Below the pieces are notes generated by a model that was not told the DNA's origin, searched no databases, and was given only the letters and a program-made list of their open reading frames with translations. A DNA stretch of 64,000 bases, taken from contig NW_025335661.1 in the NCBI RefSeq assembly GCF_004798865.1, positions 1,929,559 through 1,993,558 on the forward strand. Direction: 5' to 3'. This stretch comes from Varanus komodoensis (lineage: Eukaryota > Chordata > Lepidosauria > Squamata > Varanidae). The translations under genes and the position numbers were made by a program. Below, one piece after another: positions 1-11,719 of this stretch (positions are counted from its first letter, which is position 1; each line of letters starts with the position of its first letter).

Positions 1-904
1 ACTAATTGGAAGGGAGCACCTTCCAAATAAATATCTGACAGTAGAACCTACCTTGTAAAATATTCCAAGCAAAGCAGAACATTCTCCTCAACTGAATAAT
101 TTCTCAGCTGTGTTTTCTCCTTAGAACTTCTCAGAAGAAATGCTTGACACAATGCCATGTAAAATGGTTAAAAACATAGTAACCTTTGGAATTACCATCA
201 CTGACTATTGGCCTCTGCTATACATTACAAAACAAGTGGAAACTAGGTGAAGGTATTTTTCTTCCAAGAAATGTGTCCATATGCCAGCACACTTATATAC
301 TTATTAGCAAGGTTTTTCTTCATTCTTCAGTGGAAGGAAAACAACAAGCAACACAAAAATATTAAAAAATAGGAACATTTCTAGTATGCCATACCAAAGA
401 ATGCCAGACAACGTTAAATTGCTGAGTACACAGGCCTCTACCTAAAAAGTATCTCTGTCAATTATTGCTTTACTTTCTAAAAACCATGTAAGGCAGCTAT
501 AGAAGTAGCCAGAAATTTCAATAGGCTCTCACAAAATAGTCACGCTCACCTTGGCCAAAGCCACATTTTGAGTTTGGTGAAGAATACTGCAGCAGAAAGA
601 GTCAAGCATCTTTGGGTACAGCATTCTAGAATCAGGGTGTTCCTCTGCTAAAGAAGCTACCCAGGGAATGCCTCCATAGAAGATCTTAAGACACTGAAAG
701 ACTGGTATGGATCCTTTGGAAAACGGAATCTGGGACAATAGCCTATTCTTCACACAATACTAATATCATTGCAGTAAACATGTAAGAAAGACTGTCTGTG
801 GTACTAATGCTGACACTGCCACTGCAAGCAAGAGCTCTCTCCCTTGTAGTGGCAGTAGTGATGTAACAACAAAACGGCATTCACTTTCTGCATAGAAGAA
901 TCAG

Positions 905-1020
905 AAAAAGGGCCTGTTAGATGAGACCAAGGCTCCAGCATTCTGTTTACACAATGGCCAGGCAGCTACAACCAGGAAACTCACAAGCAGGACATATGTC
1001 AGCAACATAGTCATCCTCTA
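905..1020 (-). mobile_element. CR1 LINE 3' fragment
   Basis: The plus strand reads GATGAGACCAA then CCAGCATTCTG, ACACAATGGCCA and ACAAGCAGGAC. This is the reverse complement of the common squamate CR1 3' end (aGAATGCTGGACTAGATGGACC). The fragment is short, 5'-truncated and diverged. Confidence 0.6.
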
Positions 1021-1034
1021 CCTCAGCCTTCCTG

Positions 1035-1137
1035 AACATGATGCTCTCCAGATGTGCTGGGTTACAACTCCCATAATGGCCAAGCTGACTGGGAATTGTG
1101 TGAACTGTAGTTCAATACATCGTGAGGCCACTGGGTT
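1035..1137. repeat. Palindromic MITE (CCAGATGT...ACTACAACTCCCA family)
   Basis: An arm with CTCCAGATGTG, then GTTACAACTCCCA, is mirrored by GGGAATTGTG and AACTGTAGTTC. The same family recurs at 6729, 16622, 22028, 30618, 47585, 60515 and 63050. I do not know its Repbase name. Confidence 0.55.
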
Positions 1138-1139
1138 GG

Positions 1140-3130
1140 AGAAGGATGAGCAAGTTCTTGGGAAGCATCAAAAGTATCAAAAGACAATATTCTCATTAAA
1201 ATTAATGTTCTATAGAAAGTAACAGCAACAGCTGCAGAAGAGCACCTGCTCCCCCCCAACACACTCATGAATGACACATTTGCCGCTGAAAAATATCGCA
1301 TATTGTTCAGCTTTTCAATCAGCTAATTTTATATTCAGTCTCCATTCTTCAGTGGTTCCACCAGCAGAAGCCTCATGAAAAACTGAATGGGACTTATGTC
1401 ACCAGACCAGTTTGATGCACACTGCTTTTAATGTTTTATAATGATGCCACACAAACAATGTGTAGGGAAAATGACTGCAGGAGAAACCAAACCAAACCAA
1501 ACCAAAGATCCCTTGCTTGAGCAACAGAACTTCCATACAGTGTCATCTGAAGAAAGGAATGAGAGAGCCTTTTGAAACCTCACCAAATGAAACGAACAAA
1601 CGAGCCTTTGAGGCTTTCAGAAGGCAAAGCCAAAATTCTGGCATGTTTTCACCTAAGGTGGACAAAGCAAGTTTATAACCATTTACAATACAATAATTTA
1701 GACAGCCATCACTGGAAGAGGCTTGTAAATTCAAGCCACTTTGAAATGCCTAATGACTGATTTCACTCAGTCAAGCAATAAAGCTGCTTGACTGACCTCA
1801 GGGTCTGACAGGTTAATCTATTCTGACCTTTTCTTTATTCCATAATGATGCTGAAAGATCACTTGAATAACTCACTGTCATTCAACAATGGCTCCATATT
1901 TCCCCTTCGGCACAGCAGAGGGCTCAAATGTGACTGTTGCTGCCAGATTTTCAAAGCCGTGTGGGATAACTAAGACTGTTTTCTTCAAGTCTGTGAAATA
2001 AAACAAATTGCTTTTCCCTCCCCTTGCCTCTTCAGTCTGTGTGCCATTTAGAACATCAAATAGGAAAAGCAACTTTTCCCTATTTGCATAACTGTTTTTT
2101 AATGTGTAATACTGGGGGACAAACAAGAGGGAGTAGCTGTTATCTTTGTCCTTTCCTTACACACATCCAGATACAATTTGTCTGGCTTTATATATACAAG
2201 TCTTGGCATTTGCTAATTTCTGAGAGGAATAAGGAACTATCAGGATGCTCCAATAGTTTAAATCTCTTTATTCAAATTTGGAGGGGGCGGTGAAGGAGGA
2301 GGAGAAAGAGATAGCGCTGCACTTGATTCTTTGCTTCTTTGAGATAATTTCTTCAGGCCCAGTCCCAAGATATTTTACTGCCTAAGGCACAGCAGTATAT
2401 GTTAAGGTGCATAGAACCCAAGAATGGACAAGTTATTTCAGTGCTGGAGTCAGAAAATCTCACAAACACCTCTGACTAAAGATGGTACAACAGCACATTA
2501 CTCTGACCATGCAAAATTCTTTTGTGACCCCTTAACCACCTCACTATACCTAATGGTAGGGCCAGTCCCCATCTAAACAGATGCACAGGAAATGGCCCAA
2601 AGTGCATGTACAAAGATCAGCTGCAATAACAGGAAATCAATTAATCCTTCATGTATTACATGAAGAATAGATATCTGTTTAAACATCTGGAAGGTGTGGG
2701 AAAGAGAATGTTATTTTCTTCATTTTTTGACATGTACTAATTTCTTCATGAAAAGTACAGAATCACCTGAGATTTAAAAATAATATTTAAAAAAAATGAA
2801 TGCAAGAGAAAGTGAACCAAAAAGATTTATCCACTCTTAGCATGTACCTTGTAACATCAACTGTGTCAACTGTTCTTTTTAACCGCTGTGTCTAATGGAC
2901 ATAGATATTGAGGAGCAGGGGCCAACTGTAAGTTTTAAATATTAAGTTTTTGCAGTAACCAAGTAAGTGTAAAAAATTGTCACCTCCATATAACAAGGGT
3001 GTAGCAGTTATATGCTACTTCTCAAACAGCAGCAAAACCGATTTTGTACACATGATCTACGAGGAAACACATTTTATTCTCTGTTGTTCTATAGAATATA
3101 ACAGGCAGTGAAGGACTGGAAAGGACCCAT
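1140..3130. other. Intronic DNA without recognised features
   Basis: AT-rich single-copy-looking sequence. The open frames here are under 90 codons and resemble no protein I know. Confidence 0.5.
1486..1506 (+). repeat. (AAACC)n short tandem repeat
   Basis: Four units of AAACC/ACCAA. Confidence 0.7.
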
Positions 3131-3134
3131 GGCA

Positions 3135-3161
3135 GGGGCGGGGGGAGGGGGAGGAGAGGGG
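3135..3161 (+). other. G-rich tract in intron 2, quadruplex candidate
   Basis: Four or more runs of three to six G are separated by single C or A residues. It is isolated in AT-rich DNA. Confidence 0.4.
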
Positions 3162-4177
3162 CAAGGAGAACAGGTATCCAATAAATGGGGGAAAGATAAA
3201 TATCAGTATCAGTAGATATGAATTCTGATTCATTTTGGGGGAAAAAATAGCTCAGTGCTCTTTGTTGCAAGGCCTGAGGCCATTGGTGGATCCTAATCCT
3301 AGTGAAAGGAACCAGTGCAGTTCTATGCTCTCTCTTGCTCTCTCAGGATTCTCGGGAGAGGCTCTTTGGCTTTGTCTTGCCATGGCTTAACAGAGGTCTA
3401 GCATGACAGAGCAACTTCTGGGGGTGGTGAGTCAGGAAACTTGCCATACATCGGTTAGAAAGTTGCTGGTGGGAAGGGAAACGAAGACAGAGGAAATCTT
3501 CCAATTAGCTGTAGTGGCAGGAAGAACCCTAAGAGCCTATGAGCAGTTGGATGGTCAAACTGCAGCAGTGCACTGCATAGATGCCAAAGTGGAGGGGAAA
3601 TTGGATGGATGGGGAGAGAAAGATGGAAAGAGAGAGTGCATGGAACTATGACATTAAATTCTGAAGCAAGAAGTAGACTACATCTCTCTTGCAAAGTATT
3701 CCAGTCCAAGAATCAAATAAGCCTGTCAGAATTCGCCTCCTTGGAAGGGGAGAAGTAAGCATGCCCTGCTGCCTGGAGTCATCTTCAGCTACTGTGACTG
3801 GAGACAAAATGGCTCCTGCTCCAAAAATAATGAAGGTCACTAAAACAGCTCTTCGTCACAGGACAGTCTTAGATTCTAGTGAACAAGCAACATCTGGAAT
3901 TTGTTTTCTTCAACATTCAAACTATGATGTTGAGCCTGAAAGTATGAACCAGTGTGACAAATATTATAGTCTTTGGTTACCACAATCAAACACAGAGAGA
4001 CTAAATCTATTCACTGCTATGACTCATGATGGGTAAATGGAACTTCCATGTTCGTATAAGTCTGAATTTTACAGGATGGAAGAAACAGTGAAGAAAAACT
4101 GTTGCTTCCACATCTTGCTTTAAGCTTTCTACAAGCAACTGGTCAGCCATAGTTGAAAATAGGAGCATGGTCTGGAT

Positions 4178-4558
4178 CAGGGCTTCCAACCTTTTTAGAC
4201 ATTAATGTTGATAGAATGTCATCAGTGCTTTCACAAAATGACTGCAATGGAAGGTTTGATCATTCATAAAATGCCCATTATGGGAATAGCTGTTGACAAA
4301 ATGTATTTATTTTATTTATTACAAACATTTGTATCCTGTCCTTCTGACAAGAGCTCAGGACTTTTTTGGGAAAGTGAACTGGTGGAACTAAAAGAAAAGC
4401 AACCAGCATGGTTCCTTGTAACATGCCAGCCTCCTACTCAATTAAAAAAACCTTGTAGAAAAAAATGCAAAACCAAAAGAATCAGAGAAGCTGTTGGGCA
4501 CCAAAGGCAATGTCTGTGAGCATATTAGTGCTCATGGGCACCATACTGGAGACCCCAG
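4178..4558. mobile_element. hAT-type DNA transposon, non-autonomous
   Basis: The left end CAGGGCTTCCAACCTTTTT is typical of reptile hAT elements. The interior has the CACAAAATG repeats common in that group. The right end GGCACCATACTGGAGACCCC completes it. No convincing 8 bp duplication is left, so it is old. A SINE tail is inserted at about 4303. It ends 75 bp from the exon 2 donor. Confidence 0.5.
4303..4365 (-). mobile_element. MIR-like SINE 3' tail, nested in the hAT
   Basis: TTTATTTTATTTATT followed by TTTGTATCCTGTCCTTC and GAGCTCA matches the 3' part of the squamate SINE at 34990-35246. Confidence 0.45.
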
Positions 4559-4633
4559 ATGAGCCAACAGGCAGGTTTTCATGGATTTATGTACACATGG
4601 AAAAATTCTTCATAATTTTGACAATGTTCTTAC

Positions 4634-4795
4634 CTTGAAAAGCAGTTATATGACCAACAATCATGTATTTCAGTTCAAAATTTAGTGTCTGGATGTTTTC
4701 CATTCTCTCTCTCCGAACAGCTGCTTGATAGCTTTCTTCCATCTTCTTGGTGCAGCATGTTGGTGCTCTTTGTTGACAAATCTGCAAGTTTGACT
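4634..4795 (-). CDS. Glypican (GPC3/GPC5 class), exon 2
   Basis: This 162-base internal exon completes one split codon and adds 53 whole codons plus one base. It is preceded by a long pyrimidine tract and TAG at 4796-4797, and followed by the donor GTAAGA from 4633 down. The peptide begins ESNLQICQQRAPTCCTKKM, continues EESYQAAVRRERMENIQ, and ends in FELKYMIVGHITAFQ. This matches the second glypican block: LQVC...PTCC with RKMEE, then LKFLI and FQ in GPC3 and GPC5 (family sequences from memory). Three of the conserved glypican cysteines lie here, and the KMEE...YQ segment starts the first core helix. Phase 1 at both ends fits exon 1. The TCCT spelling is GPC5-like and the ELK spelling is GPC3-like, but positions around RMENIQTLNF match neither well. 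The next exon lies beyond the left edge. Confidence 0.9.
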
Positions 4796-5129
4796 CTAGC
4801 AAAAGAGAGAAAGAGAATTTTAAAAAGTACTCCCACACATAACTTCCTCAATAAATACAGCCAAACATACAATATTTCTTACAAATAAAGTAATATCTAG
4901 GTAGAACAGATACAAGTCATAAGAAGTTTAACAGGTCAAAATGTCTGTACACTTCAAGGGTGCAACTTCTAATTACAACTTGATGTTCATTAGCTAAATG
5001 CTGCAGTATCCAGAATCAGATATACCATTGCCACTGGATCCCTTTCAAGCACAAAGTTTGCATTTCCTTTTTACTATAAAGACAAGAGCTATATTTTTTA
5101 CACATGTATATTAACTTATTGTGCAGTCA

Positions 5130-6157
5130 TGGACATGTGCATGCAGGTTTGTGTGTTATATGCTGATGATACCCAGCTCTACCTCTCGTTTTCCGCCAAT
5201 CCAGGTGAGGCAGTGGCCGTACTGAACCGGTGCCTGGCCGAGGTAATGGGCTGGATGAAGGCCAATAAACTGAAGCTCAGTCCAGACAAGACGGAGGTCC
5301 TGTTGGTTGGCGGATCGGGCTTCAGAGAGGGTGAATTGAACCTAGTCCTGAATGGGGTTGCACTCCCTCCCTCTTAGGGACAAGGTCCACAGCCTGGGAG
5401 TGCTCCTCGACCCGGAGCTTTCATTGGAAGCTCAGGTGACAGCAGTGGCGAGGAGCGCTTTCCTTCAGCTTCGGCTGATTCATCAGCTGCGCCCCTACCT
5501 GGAGTACGACTGCCTGGCGACAGTGACACACGCGCTGGTGACTTCCCGCCTTGACTTCTGTAACGCGCTCTACGTGGGGCTACCCTTGAAGACGGTCCGG
5601 ATACTTCAATTGGTTCAAAATGGAGCTGCCAGGCTGCTGACGGGGACTGGGCGTTATGTTCACAAGACTCCAGTCCTCCATCAGCTTCACTGGCTTCCCA
5701 TTGAAGTCTGGGCCCAATTCAAGGTGTTGGTGATGACTTATAAAGCCCTAAACGGCTTGGGTCCTGGTTACCTGAAGGAGCGCTTACATCCATATACACC
5801 TGCCCGCCCGCCCCTTGAGATCTGCGGGAGAGGCCCTTCTCCAGGAACCCTCTGTGAAAGAAATTAGGAGGGTAGGTACTCGGAGGGCTTTCTCTGCGGT
5901 GGCACCCAATCTATGGAATGCGCTCCCCAGAGAGGTCCGCCTGGCGCCGTTGTTATTTGTTTTTCAGCGCCAGGCGAAGACCTTTTTATTTAAGCGTCAT
6001 TTTAATTGTTAATATTATTTGCTTATTTTATCTGGCCAGGACAACTTATTTTATATTGTTATTTCTTGTATTTTAATTTTATGTTGTGAGCCGCCCCGAG
6101 GCTTCAGCGAATGGGGCGGCATAGAAATGTTTTAATAAATAAATACATAAATAAATG
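5130..6157 (+). mobile_element. L2-clade LINE, 5'-truncated, with 3' tail
   Basis: The coding remnant spans the end of the reverse transcriptase and the C-terminal region. It starts at the catalytic YADD box (VLYADDTQLYLSF, from 5150) and runs through LDFCNALYVGLP, RILQLVQNGAARLLTG, LHWLPIEVWAQFKVLVMTYK and ALNGLGPGYL to RRAFSAVAPNLWNALPREVR. Two frameshifts, near 5370 and 5850, break it into frames at 5129-5377, 5352-5867 and 5815-6012. The 3' tail has the GCCGCCCC...GGGGCGGC hairpin (6090-6120) and ends in AATAAATAAATA. L2 is preferred over CR1 because of the YADDTQLY spelling and this tail. It looks fairly young. Confidence 0.85.
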
Positions 6158-6159
6158 CA

Positions 6160-8345
6160 TATTTGACCTGACAAAGTCAATCATTTAAAATTTCAATATG
6201 GGTTGAAGGGGTCACATGCATATTTCAACACATCTCCAATCACTCCAACTTTTGGAAAGCCTCTGAAGATCCATGAGTTATCAACTACAGGGGATAGGAA
6301 TGACCTCTGGCCCTTGCTAAGGTTGCATAACAGTCCTTATTCAGTCAAGCTCTACTATAGAAAAAGATAGGACCAGTATTGCAGGAATGCCAGTGACTAC
6401 TTCGGCTCCTTTGTGAAGGCGGGGTCAGCTCTCTCCTTAGGTCTGCTAATTCTTATTCACAACAGAAGCAGCAACCCATCATCACTTTGCCACAGCAAGT
6501 GTCTAGTCCTTTTCTTAAGCATGTTGTCCATTTCATAAGTTAAGGGATGCAGTCCATTTCATGTTTAGACAGAAAAAGCCATACAATCCCAGATTTCCCT
6601 AGGCATCTATGGCTGACTTGGGAATACTGAGAGTTGTGGGTTTCCCTCCCCCTTGTCTTAACATACATAAAATTGCACCATAAATGACTAAATCTGACAT
6701 ACAGACCCGTTGTTTATGCTGTTGAATCTAGTGCCCTCCAGATGTTTTTGACTACAACTCTAAGCATTCCTGACCATTAGCCAGAAGAGTCTGGAGGGCT
6801 AAAAAGCTGCTATAGAAACTTAAACCCATATGGTGGCCACTGAATTAAAGTAAACATAAGCAATGTTCATAAATTGTATTTTCTTCTTTTATTTACAGAA
6901 TCCATTATTCTGTCTTTGTAGGTTTAAACTCATATTGGAACCCAGTTGGCTATCCTATATCCAGAAGCTAAGGAATTTCTGCAGGTGTTGCTACCTATGT
7001 ATCACATTTGATGAAAATATTTATCTTCAGAAAAACTATTAATCTTCACAGGAAAAACAGAAGAAACTGCCAGAGAGACCTTCGCCACAGTTGGCCGCAA
7101 AGATTCCTTGCCCCATTAATCTCTTGAACAAACACACAGAGAATGTCTGCAGATCCAGGGCCAAAAGGCTGTAAAGACTGCACCTCAGTAGAAACAGCAC
7201 AAACCCTCTACATGCCAAAACACACTGTGCAAAACACAGAGTATTTAAAGACAAAACAGAAAGCAAGCCCCATTCTCACAGCGATGCCTTGAAGTCAGTA
7301 TGGGCATGTATGAAGTCAGCATGAAAATTTCACATCCTTCAATATTAGCTTTGGGACAGAACCTTTAATGCCAACCTCCTGTGCCCCAAAGCCGATCTAA
7401 ATTTTCTGTATTCAACTCACCTAGCTGCTGGAAATAGTGATAATTGGTACCATTTCAAAACTATCAGAATGCTTAAAAGGGTATAATGAATTAATACTAT
7501 TATATCTTAATGCAAAGCAATTCCTACAATCAAATAGCAGGGAGACATAATGAAGATTGCTGGGGAAAGCCCAGACTATGCAGGAAAATGAATGGCACAT
7601 TGCTTTACCTTACCTCTCTGGGGGTACGTATACCAGATACCAAGCCAAGGATACATCTGGGCACCATGTTCCTGAGCTACTGAGTCAATGCATTCAATGA
7701 CCCACCTTCTTGCACTTGTTCTGCTTTGGAGACCAAATGAAACTAGCCAAAGCAACAATCCTGCTAACTTCAGTAAGGAACATCACAATGGTAACCTTTC
7801 TCCAGTCAAATATTACTTATGCAGCAGGTCCCTTTTTTGCACACTCAGAAACAACACACATACCTCAAACCACAAAGGAATTCTGATGTCTGACCCTTAA
7901 AGTCAACCAATGCTGGGAAGCAAAGGCACACAATACAGAATCTGTTCTAAAATAAAAAATAATGCATGCAATACTACAATTCTGAAATAAACATTAGGTA
8001 TTATTGGGAAATGACACTGAGAAGTACTACTACAGTCTTTGATTTTCTCAGCAGGAAATAAAGTGAAGACTAAAGTTATAAATAGATAATAGTTCCATTT
8101 TGAAATACATACATGAATAAACAGATCACACGTAACAGTTTCCTAGGAAATTAAGCTAACAATGTTAGCTTTTAAAGAACATAGTTTGTTGGATAATTAT
8201 ATGTAAAGAGTGCCTTACATAAGCAGTTCCTTTCCCCACTACCACCCTTTGATTTTTCCACATTTTCTTGTGTTAAAATCTGAAACTGAAACAGATTTAA
8301 TTAGCACTGTTATCATTTGAAGTACACAAAATACTCAAGAAAAAC
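6160..8345. other. Intron 1, mostly unannotated
   Basis: Apart from one MITE at 6729-6800 I see nothing recognisable. The short frames (75 codons or fewer) look random. Confidence 0.5.
6729..6800. repeat. Palindromic MITE (CCAGATGT family)
   Basis: GTGCCCTCCAGATGTTTTTG is followed by ACTACAACTC, and ends in GTCTGGAGGGC. The two ends are inverted copies. Confidence 0.6.
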
Positions 8346-8346
8346 A

Positions 8347-9622
8347 CACTTGCTAGTTGCACAAGTATTCTCCCCCCCCCCACCCCACCATCCCCGTGGT
8401 GTAAAATGAGTAAATAGGTTGCAGTGTAATTTATCACTTCTAGAAAATATATACTGTACTAGAGTGATTCAATGGAGTCTATTTGTGTGCAACTCCTGTG
8501 CCACATAATCTGATTAAAATCACCTGTTTCTGGAAGGTCCCAGAGTTTGCTGGAAAGTGTATCTCAGTAAGCAGCATTATGAAGACCAAGAAGCTATCAA
8601 AACAACTTCACAGATAAAGTTGTGCAGAACTGAACAGTCAGGGTCAGTTTATTAAAAAAAGTGGGGGGGGATCCTATACAGTGAGCATCCTCCAGAGTAC
8701 TGTGTAGCTCAGCTTCGACTCAGCTTAGAGATGCCTGCCTATCAAAACTCAGTGACCAGGTAAGAAGGGCATCTGTCAGAAAAGGAACCAAGGAGCCAAT
8801 GGTAATTCCAATGCAACTAGAGATCTGTAGTGGATATGGGAAATAATCAATGGGACACTCAGATGCTCCACAAATATGGTCTTTATGGAAGAGTAGTGAG
8901 AAAAGGGTTAGTGTTGAAAGAAACCCATCTCAAAGCCCACTTAGAGATTGCAAGATGGCATGTGGAAGACAGAGCAAATATGTGGGGAAAAGGTTTCTCT
9001 AGTCTGATGAGACCAAACTTGAACTTTTGGGACTTGCTGCAAAACACTGTCTGTGGTGCAAAGCCGACAATGCCCTGAAAGCATCATCCCTGTGGGGAAA
9101 CATGGTGGTGGCAGCATCGTGTTGGAGGGGCACTGCTTTGCAGGAGATGAGAAATTGGTCAGGATGGAGAGCAAGATGGTTTTGTCCATTTTAGAGGAAA
9201 TCTGTTTTGGTGTGCAAGGTACTTGTATGGAGATTCACCTTCCAGGAGATCAATAACTCTAAAAACACAGCCGAAGTAACAATTGAGATAGAATAGTTTT
9301 GCCGGGAAGAACTAGCAAGCGTTGCAGGAGTCAGATATGCAAAGCTGATAGAGGCTTACCTCAAAAGATTCACAGCTGTAATTGCTGCCTTAGGCACTTC
9401 TACCAAGTATTGATTCAGGAGGGCAACTGTGCAATTACAAAGCACCAAGACTTGCTTTAAATTTGTGGCACAATAAAAATATTTTGCACCTCCGCTGTGT
9501 TGAGTATCTTGTGTACATCAAATGGTAGCAATGCTAATTAAATCAATTTCAATTCAAGCTTGTAAAATAAATAAAATGTGAAAATGTCAAATGGGGTGAA
9601 TATTCCCGAAAGCACTGCACAT
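8347..9622 (+). mobile_element. Tc1-like transposon, decayed, near full length
   Basis: The left end (CACAAGTATTC then a C run, 8361-8381) and the right end (GGGGTGAATATTCCCGAAAG then CACTGCA) are diverged inverted repeats. Between them are typical Tc1 leader sequence and transposase remnants. These include MLHKYGLYGRVVRK and LKETHLKAHLEIARWH (8869-8970), NMWGKGFSS, and VGKHGGGSIVLEG with KLVRMESKM (9080-9180), plus a C-terminal KRFTAVIAA-like stretch near 9365. Frames shift and key DDE segments are missing, so it cannot encode an active transposase. A C/G tract has grown near each of two sites (8371, 8663). Confidence 0.8.
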
Positions 9623-9624
9623 GG

Positions 9625-11515
9625 GAAGTGATAGCTCCGCACACAGCAACAAACAGAATGATGGGTTCATGCTTTTCCATGAGACAAAGGACTATGGGAT
9701 AACACTGAAAATTCCTTACAGTTATATTAAAGATATTCTATCAAAACTAAACAAGGTGATGCTACAAAACAAGAACTTAAAACCCCCCTCAGGATCTATA
9801 TATTTACATGAGGGGTAACTTGTGGAGGTTGAGGGTCTGGCATGGCCCTCCAGACCCACTGTGGGATTCTCCTCTGCACACCACACTGCCACCAAAATTC
9901 AGTGGCACAGCAGCAGGGGAGAAAAAGGCGGCAAGCTTCCTGTGTCCCTGGTTTTAAAAATACAATGCTGCTTTCTTTGCCATCACAGAAGAAAATTCAG
10001 CAGCAATGGTGGACAATGGAGAGCACTAACAATTTTCATGCCTTTTATAACTAGCATACAGGAAGATGCCTTAAGGAAATTGCCATGTCAGACAAATGAT
10101 ACCTTTTGGTATCTACACTGACAGACAGTTGCTTTCCAGGATTTCAGAGAGTACTCCTTCCCAGTCTTAATGGGAGATACTGGGAGACTGAACATTCTGC
10201 ATGCAAAGTATATGTTCCACTGCAATTTACAACCTCAAATGCTCCTTCTCCCCTTCAGATGAGATTTGTAATATTTGCCTGAAGAGGCATGCTTGCAGAT
10301 CTCTTCCTAAACAACTTGGAGTGAAAGAAAGTGCTGAGGTAATTATTGTTATTAAATCTAGAAGATCATGCACTCAGTCACAAAAATTTCTTGACATTCT
10401 GTGCCTTTGTCTTACTCAGAGCACTTATGGTTCAGTGCGTACCAAAAAGATGCTGACAATTCAGCTGTCGGGTGGGATACTGGCAAAGGATGTTTTGCCT
10501 GCTTCACCCCAACTGGGACACAGCTGAGTAAACTGAAAGGTGGAAATTGTGAGGGCTTTGGAGTGAGGGACATCAACATGCTGCTTAGGAAGAGCAGAAG
10601 CCCCTTACTATTACTGAGCACTCCCAAAATGCTGGACCTTCCTGCAAGCTTCCCACTTCCCAGTTGCAGTGGGCTTCAGTCATTCTTCAGTGATGTTGTG
10701 GGGTTAAAAATAATGTGTGGAAGGAACCCACAGGAAGAAAGTTAAATGTTATTGAGAGAACAAAATGAATGAAATGCTTTGTATTCATAAAATGGATTAT
10801 ATCCGGGTAAACTGCAGCATTTCACACAAATATTTAGAGGTTTTAATGGATAACAAACCAAACATGTCAACAGTGTAATACTATGGCACAAGGCCAAATC
10901 TAGGCTGTACCCACAGTAGCTTTGCTTGAACAAGACTTGGAAAGATCACTCTGCTGTAGTCTGCCTTTTCATTTCCAGCTAACATCCTTCTTAAGCGAAA
11001 TTTGACAGGATCCAAGCAGAGAATTATGAAGATAGTAAAGGATCTAGACGGCAAACTGAATGAACAAATAGTGTAGGAATGGGAAATTCTCAGGCTAGAA
11101 AGAGTGGTATGCAGAGAGGGAATGTGGACAGTCTCTAATATTTAAAAGGAAGGTAAAACACAAGGGAGGGAAATACCTTTTATTCTGTCCGCAGAGTGCA
11201 ATATATTATGTTTCTGAACAAGAAGGAGCAATGGATTTATTTTTATAGCCCTATAACTGTAGAATGCCATGCACATTGAGATATTAAAAACAAACAAACA
11301 GAACTTTTGTTCTATTGAAGCACACACATCATTGCTTTCAATCTAAAATGTAACAGAGCAGATGACAGAATGTAGGTAAAATGAAAAAAGAAATTTCATA
11401 AATGCCAGTAAAAGTACTTGGGATCAACTTCAGCAAGTGATGAAAACAAGGGCTCAGTCAAAGCCTTATTTATATATTTATTTATTTAATTTCTTCACAT
11501 GCTGAATATGGAGAG
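9625..11515. other. Intron 1, unannotated
   Basis: The open frames of up to 114 codons at 9822-10745 have no recognisable domains and overlap one another on several frames. I see no repeat that I can name. Confidence 0.45.
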
Positions 11516-11521
11516 TTCCTA

Positions 11522-11715
11522 CAAGGGGTCTTGAAAAAGTTTCCACACTTTTATATTTTATAAATATATTTATATATTTTTTGCTGATGACATCAAAAAC
11601 TTAGTATGACACTGGGGAAAATAGAAGGTGACTATGTAGAAAAGCAATGTAACTTGTTTTTGAAATTCTTAATAAATAGTTTTTAAAAGTGCAGAAACTT
11701 TTTGAAGACCCCTCA
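11522..11715 (+). mobile_element. Mariner (cecropia-type) deletion derivative
   Basis: The inverted ends are AAGGGGTCTTGAAAAAGTTT on the left and, read in reverse, GAGGGGTCTTCAAAAAGTTT on the right. The copy is flanked by TA at 11520-11521 and 11716-11717, the mariner target. The inside keeps only the end of the transposase frame (GDYVEK at about 11626-11643) and an AATAAATAG tail. Length is 194 bp, so most of the 1.2-1.3 kb element is deleted. Confidence 0.8.
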
Positions 11716-11719
11716 TAGA

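Larger units (their letters stand above)
1..4633 (-). other. Glypican intron 2 (left part only)
   Basis: It begins at the GTAAGA donor after exon 2 and runs off the window. It contains a CR1 tail, a palindromic MITE, a G-rich tract and an hAT copy. No third exon is visible. The third glypican exon is normally large, so it should be obvious if present. Confidence 0.8.

Noticed and set aside
3403-4036. Open frames of 82 and 115 codons on the plus strand in intron 2
   Set aside because: No domain or signal recognised. They overlap frames on the other strand and have no exon-like splice context.
9822-10745. Several overlapping frames of about 100-114 codons
   Set aside because: Composition is random-looking, no motifs are recognised, and frames on both strands overlap equally well.
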